Shown piece by piece: positions 59,514 to 64,000 of a stretch of 64,000 nucleotides of DNA. How positions within the stretch are numbered: position 1 is the first letter of the stretch; each line of letters begins with the position of its first letter. The stretch spans positions 6,526,811-6,590,810 of the forward strand of contig JAQFVV010000013.1 in the NCBI GenBank assembly GCA_028023455.1. Direction: 5' to 3'. This stretch comes from Epiperipatus broadwayi (Eukaryota; Onychophora; Udeonychophora; Euonychophora; Peripatidae). Under the pieces are notes generated by a model that had not been told where the DNA came from, made no database searches, and saw only the letters and a program-made list of their open reading frames with translations. Made by a program: the position numbers and the translations under genes.

Positions 59514-59804
59514 ATCTTGCTAGAAAAAGATCATAGTTATAGGATTCTAAAAGAAGTAAAACTTAAATCCTAAGATATTCGATTTTGAAGGTTAATAAAT
59601 ATATGCAGAAAATATTATTAAAAGGTTATTTAGATTTTTAATGTTATTTTTGCAAATATTTTGATAATTATTTTGTAATAAAATAATTAATTCTATTTTG
59701 TAGTATAACATTAACGATCCTTTTCAGGACTCGAAGAAAACTTTGACTCTTCTTACAGAATGCTATGGATGAAATGATGAAAATATAATCCACCTTATTC
59801 CTCT
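59514..59804. other. AT-rich DNA, no feature seen
   Basis: No supported feature. Confidence 0.5.
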
Positions 59805-59809
59805 ATTAA

Positions 59810-60550
59810 CCTTTTAACCGCTAATTATATTATTGGTTGTATGAGGTAAAAATCAAATCTTTTAATTGGCCAACTCACAAACTGAAGACAAAGCCTATTG
59901 TTAAAACATATTCGCCTATAATATTAAATTCAACTCAGATACGTTTATAAAAAGTATATTACTAATTTTTCAGGTTATGAAGAGAATGAAAGTTCTTTCA
60001 AAAATAAATTGCTATTTATTTATTCTAAAATATTCAATTTCGGCAACATAAAAGCTATAATATAAACAAAAAGGTCGACTTTTACGTTATAGAAAAGTAA
60101 ATATTTCTTTTAAATATTTCTTTAATATTTTTACTAAAATCTTCAATGTTTTTCGAAAATAATTTTGTTTTTTTAGGTTTTTTTTTAAAAAACTAGTTTA
60201 ATTTCTGAAATTATATTTTTTTAATACTTAAAATTGGATTCGAAATGAAAATCTCAGCGTTTTTCTTTATTTTCTTTGATCAGGCGGTTTCTTTGTTCTT
60301 TCCAGCCAATCAGAATGTCTTTTTCGGTTGAGAGCATGCTAAGAACCAATCACAAATAATGTTCTTTCTTTGTTTAGGTTTAAATGCATTTTTTTTATTT
60401 TTTACTTGTAAAATAAGTCGGAAGAGGGCACCATCTTACAGAACTTTTAAAAACCTCTTCAAAACCTATCTAACGAATTTTTTAGCATAAGAACTGGCTG
60501 AGTTAGAGTGACATCAGATGTCTACGAGGAGCCTCGTAAAAAACAGTCTT
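59810..60550 (+). mobile_element. Dispersed repeat, copy 2 (see 32497)
   Basis: Same unit as 32497-33240, with the same ends (CCTTTTAACC and CAGTC), CCAAT boxes and terminal CGAGGAGCCTCG. It is flanked by ATTAA on both sides (59805-59809 and 60551-60555). Two independent 5-bp duplications establish this as a true insertion unit of about 741-744 bp. Confidence 0.8.
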
Positions 60551-60555
60551 ATTAA

Positions 60556-63168
60556 GCTCAGAATTCGAGCTCAGGGCAGAAATTGCAATTGACTCTCATC
60601 AGGCATTTCCATAAATATTCCATAGTAATGATAAATTCAGTATAAGCTATATATAATTTAATTATAATATTAAAACATTAAGTTGATTTAATATATATGC
60701 GTGAGTATATATACTTATAATTATTTGATTTATAAAATATCTAAATAAATTAAACAAATGAGACCTGTTTAGTTTTAAAATCAAGTTTAACTCATTTATT
60801 AATTAGTAACAAAAATAAAAATATTATTATGTAAACAATAGAAAATATTAAAATTTTAATAATAACGCGTGCTTATGTATAAAACAATATCTAACAATTT
60901 AAAATCCACAAACTATAATATAATTATCTATGTAAACATAAATTCAAAGTTATGTGTAAAAAAATATAATATACATCATAAACCTATGTATCATGTCATT
61001 AGAATTAAAAATAATTCGGTGTGTGTTTTATATGTTATGAAATAAACAAAATTTCATGCAAGATATTATCCACTCACACAAAGAATTACAACAACAATAA
61101 CAAAACTATTGCTGTATTAATTATATTAGTAATTAACATATTACTAAAACGTCAAGTAATGCTCAATTTGGAAAATAATAAAACTTATTTCCAAATTGAA
61201 ATAGTTTAAAATTTTACCTTAATCAATGTCTTTGATCAGTATATATACATCAACACCTAAATTGCATTAAATAAATAAAAATAAAAGTGTTCAACTTATT
61301 AGTTTTCTTTTAATCCTAATAAGATCAACTTTAAGAGATGAAGTAATTCTCACAGTAAATGATCATTATCCATAAAATAAATAAAGTTTAGAAGTTGATA
61401 TTAAACTACATAACATTGTATTCCAAGAAACTGAATAGAATAATAGTTTTATGTTTCCTCCTGAGATGAAATAAAAACGACAATGAATATTAAAAGTTAA
61501 AATTCATTGATGATCATCCTTCGAAGAGGTAATCCAAACATTCATTCTATCAGGTATTTTATGTAGTGTGCAATTAATATCTTCTTCAGAATACTCCATT
61601 ACTAAACAGCCTTTCATTAGAAATTGTGATGAAAATATGCGCTATATTTTAAGCATTAAGTAGATTTTAAACATCAACAGAAATTCTTGACATTAATTGT
61701 CTAACCAGAAAACATCTTCTTAAAGAGCTAATTTGAATTATCATTTAAAAGAAGTTTCCTTTCTTTTAGTTTTTTGTCAATTTAAATGATCTTTCAGATC
61801 TTTATAAATAATAAGAAAAAAAAATATCAATAACCACTTTTAAAAAGAACTTTCCGTAAAGTTTATAAGTAGTTTAATTTTTTTCTTAACATGAAGAAAA
61901 TTTTGAAAAAATTAAATCTTTTTTTTTTTAATATATTCTTAATTTGAGCACATTTATATTAACAAATGTAGTTATTTGTTCAATGACTAAATAGAAGATT
62001 AATATATATATAAATTTGAGTTTATTTTTATACTTGGATTAATATCTGAAAGCATATAACATAGTGATTTAATACTCTTTATTGTAAACACAATTATAAT
62101 TTGTAATTGAATTCTAAACTTTCACTTCCTTTGTTTTAATTGATAAAATATGATGTTGACTTAAGATATTGTCAGTGTCAAGTTTTGGTTAGTAAAAATA
62201 CCATTATTTGAAAACAATTATTTATATATGTGTATGAATAAATGAAAATAATTCATTTTAGAATTATTCATTTCATATTTAATTAGTTTATACTATACAT
62301 ATAATATGAAAAGCTTAAAGCATGTGTATGTTATCTATATATTTTGTAAAAGTCATTTATCATTAAATATTAATTTTAATATTTAATAAAGGCGCAAATA
62401 AATTTATAAATAATTATAAATTGTTTTGGTGAGGCTCATAAGATACCTTCACAGTATATTCTATGCATGTTGATAACTATTAATAAGGTCACAATATCCT
62501 GATGTAAATTTAAGCATAAAATAGTACAAAAGTAGGTTGGGATATAAATTTAATAAGGTATTTAAAGTCTAAAGTTTGAAATCTGTTTACAGTCTTTTTT
62601 TAAGTGTCTTTTATGATCTTTCATATGATCACTCATTTGCTGACTAAAAACTTATTTTCCAATACTCAGAAACTAATTTATATATCTGCTTCAGAGAGTG
62701 GTTTCAAAAAACATCTCTAATCTTTTTATCTTGCTTTCCAAATCCTTAATTACTTGTTACTTACTTGAACTGTAGACTAGGTTTCATTTATATCTTTTTA
62801 ATAGTTTTAAATTTATACAAAATAAAAATTAATAAATTGAAGGGGTTTTCCTCCCTGTACAATAAATTTGGGCTGTAATTTATTATTCCAACAGTCAGTT
62901 AAATGTCTTTAAACATATGTCTTTGGCAATTATATTTTTTAATTCTCATATTTACCACAAGATAAAATTGTATATATTTGCGAAGAACAATCCTTTTTCC
63001 ACTATAATGAAAAGTCGAATTTTAGGCCACTGCCCTTGCAAATATACACCATAAAAATTAATATAATTAATAATGCTTATACAGATATTTAATGTAAAAA
63101 CTATTTTAATTTTGAGCCTAGAATAATTCCCGAAGTTTTTTTTTTTTTTTGAAAGAATCAAAAGACTC
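60556..63168. other. AT-rich intergenic DNA, no feature seen
   Basis: About 2.6 kb with several short AT-driven frames (for example 61021-61209 and 62952-63161), none with a recognisable domain, and no repeat structure that I could define. Confidence 0.5.
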
Positions 63169-63260
63169 TAAATCAGCTGTTAGCAACCAGTGATCTGTGG
63201 ACCACTAGTGGTTCATGAAGTATTTTTAATGGTCCACAAAGAAATTCAGATATTATTTAT
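63169..63260 (+). mobile_element. Possible hAT-type transposon terminus
   Basis: CAGCTGTTAGCAACCAGTG followed by GGACCACTAGTGGTTCATGAAG and AATGGTCCACAAAG resembles the CAG..GTTxxCAACCAG start of hAT elements and their subterminal repeats. No matching inverted end or 8-bp duplication was found downstream, so it may be truncated. Confidence 0.4.
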
Positions 63261-63699
63261 TTTTTAAATAAAAAATAAATTGTGTTTAAGCCATATTATT
63301 ATATGTAAAATAGAACAAGAACATTATATTCCTAACTGATTTGTTACAAAATATTATTATGACTTGCAAAATATTTACCTCAAAGGTGTTTAATTAACCC
63401 CTAACTCAGCAGCAGCATAGAAAAAGTAACAAAATCAGAATGTGATGTGATACACTGTGAGTTGTTCTTGTACGGAGTCAAGAATCTCTCAGCAACTATG
63501 CCCAGAGAAATCTATTAGCCATTTGACTTCACTTTCCATTCCCCACCCTATGTTTTCCCATATTCATCTCTATTCTTCTCCATCCCATTTCCACAACATA
63601 ATTTTGGTCAACTCCATGGCCTTTATATCTAAATCCCCATTGTCTTTTTACAAACCCAACATAAAAACCAATAAGCCACTTTCTGTATAATCACTTTCT
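63261..63699. other. Unassigned DNA
   Basis: A C-rich plus-strand frame at 63457-63690 overlaps the LINE fragment on the other strand and is probably its shadow. Nothing else is seen. Confidence 0.45.
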
Positions 63700-64000
63700 T
63701 TATATTTATTTTTCCACAACTTCATTATTTGTACCCTTTTTGCTTTCAGGCATTTACATTTAATTAACAGATGCCTAGTATTTTCTATGTCTTTCTTACA
63801 CAATTACAGGCTATATCATCCATATTTTTCCATTTATGTGTATATTTACTTGTTGCTAAAGATCCCATTGAAGCCTTAAACAGTAAACTACTTTCCTTGC
63901 TGTTATCATAAATTAACTAGCACCCAATATTCTGTTTACTTCTATAAATATTTAATCTCTTTTTACTCTCCATATTAGTTCTTCATCTCTCCAACTCCCT
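63700..64000 (-). pseudogene. Non-LTR retrotransposon C-terminal fragment at the window edge
   Basis: On the minus strand LLFKASMGSLATSKYTHKWK (about 63870-63815) and ACNCVRKT, then in another frame NTRHLLIKCKCLKAKR (about 63785-63735), follow the LINE pattern FKARxGSLxTxxxxHRW..CxxC..ExxxHxLxxC. Stops and a frameshift are present. The fragment continues beyond the right edge. Confidence 0.65.

Overview
This is eukaryotic, almost certainly invertebrate animal, nuclear DNA. It is strongly AT-rich (about three quarters by eye), full of (TA)n, (TG)n, (GA)n and (TAA)n microsatellites, and has no operon-like coding, rRNA gene, CRISPR array or long open frame. RTE, other LINE and Penelope retroelements, long-LTR elements and tRNA-derived SINE pieces point to a metazoan. 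Differences between paired LTRs fall mostly at CpG/TpG/CpA, so the germline probably methylates CpG. The phylum cannot be settled from the sequence. I see no convincing host protein-coding gene; everything recognisable is mobile or repetitive.

Layout. 1-640: decayed reverse transcriptase of a LINE (minus). 2022-2712: microsatellite, tRNA-like piece and a fold-back repeat with a hammerhead-ribozyme fold in each arm. 6678-10383: LTR element with 1.48-kb LTRs and only 745 bp inside. 10401-11091: 0.7-kb palindrome. 11555-11685: (TA)n followed by the best-preserved hammerhead core. 12300-13480 and 17580-19990: two dead RTE copies. 23410-30652: LTR element with about 2.5-kb LTRs and a broken gag, flanked on both sides by the same ~227-bp sequence in target-duplication geometry. 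31963-32072: inverted pair of Penelope-type termini. 32191-38948: complete but pol-less minus-strand LTR element with a 741-744-bp repeat nested in one LTR. 39092-40705: possible diverged solo LTR. 44430-44506: tRNA-like SINE head. 45417-47233: Penelope-like element as a 1.8-kb fold-back, with reverse-transcriptase and GIY-YIG remnants and a degenerate hammerhead at both ends. 50390-51062: rearranged member of the first hammerhead repeat family. 52301-54323: solo LTR inserted into one arm of an older fold-back. Then another fold-back at 55561-55806, a (TAA)n tract, a short retroposed insert with a 16-bp target duplication, a LINE 3' piece (58380-58757), a near-perfect palindrome (59330-59513), the second copy of the nested repeat (59810-60550), a possible hAT terminus and a last LINE 3' piece at the right edge.

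The most interesting system is the set of hammerhead-like self-cleaving motifs. One family (2161, 2624, 11620, 50508) has the CTGATGA core, a five-base-pair helix II with covariation, GAAA and a short helix III, beside tRNA-like and TA/TG sequence. A second family sits at the ends of the Penelope-like palindrome and the small inverted piece at 32 kb. Hammerheads are known from Penelope-like elements and from small non-autonomous retrozymes. Finding two families here, mostly inside fold-back structures, is worth experimental follow-up. Long stretches between these items are AT-rich DNA in which I see nothing definable; they are listed.
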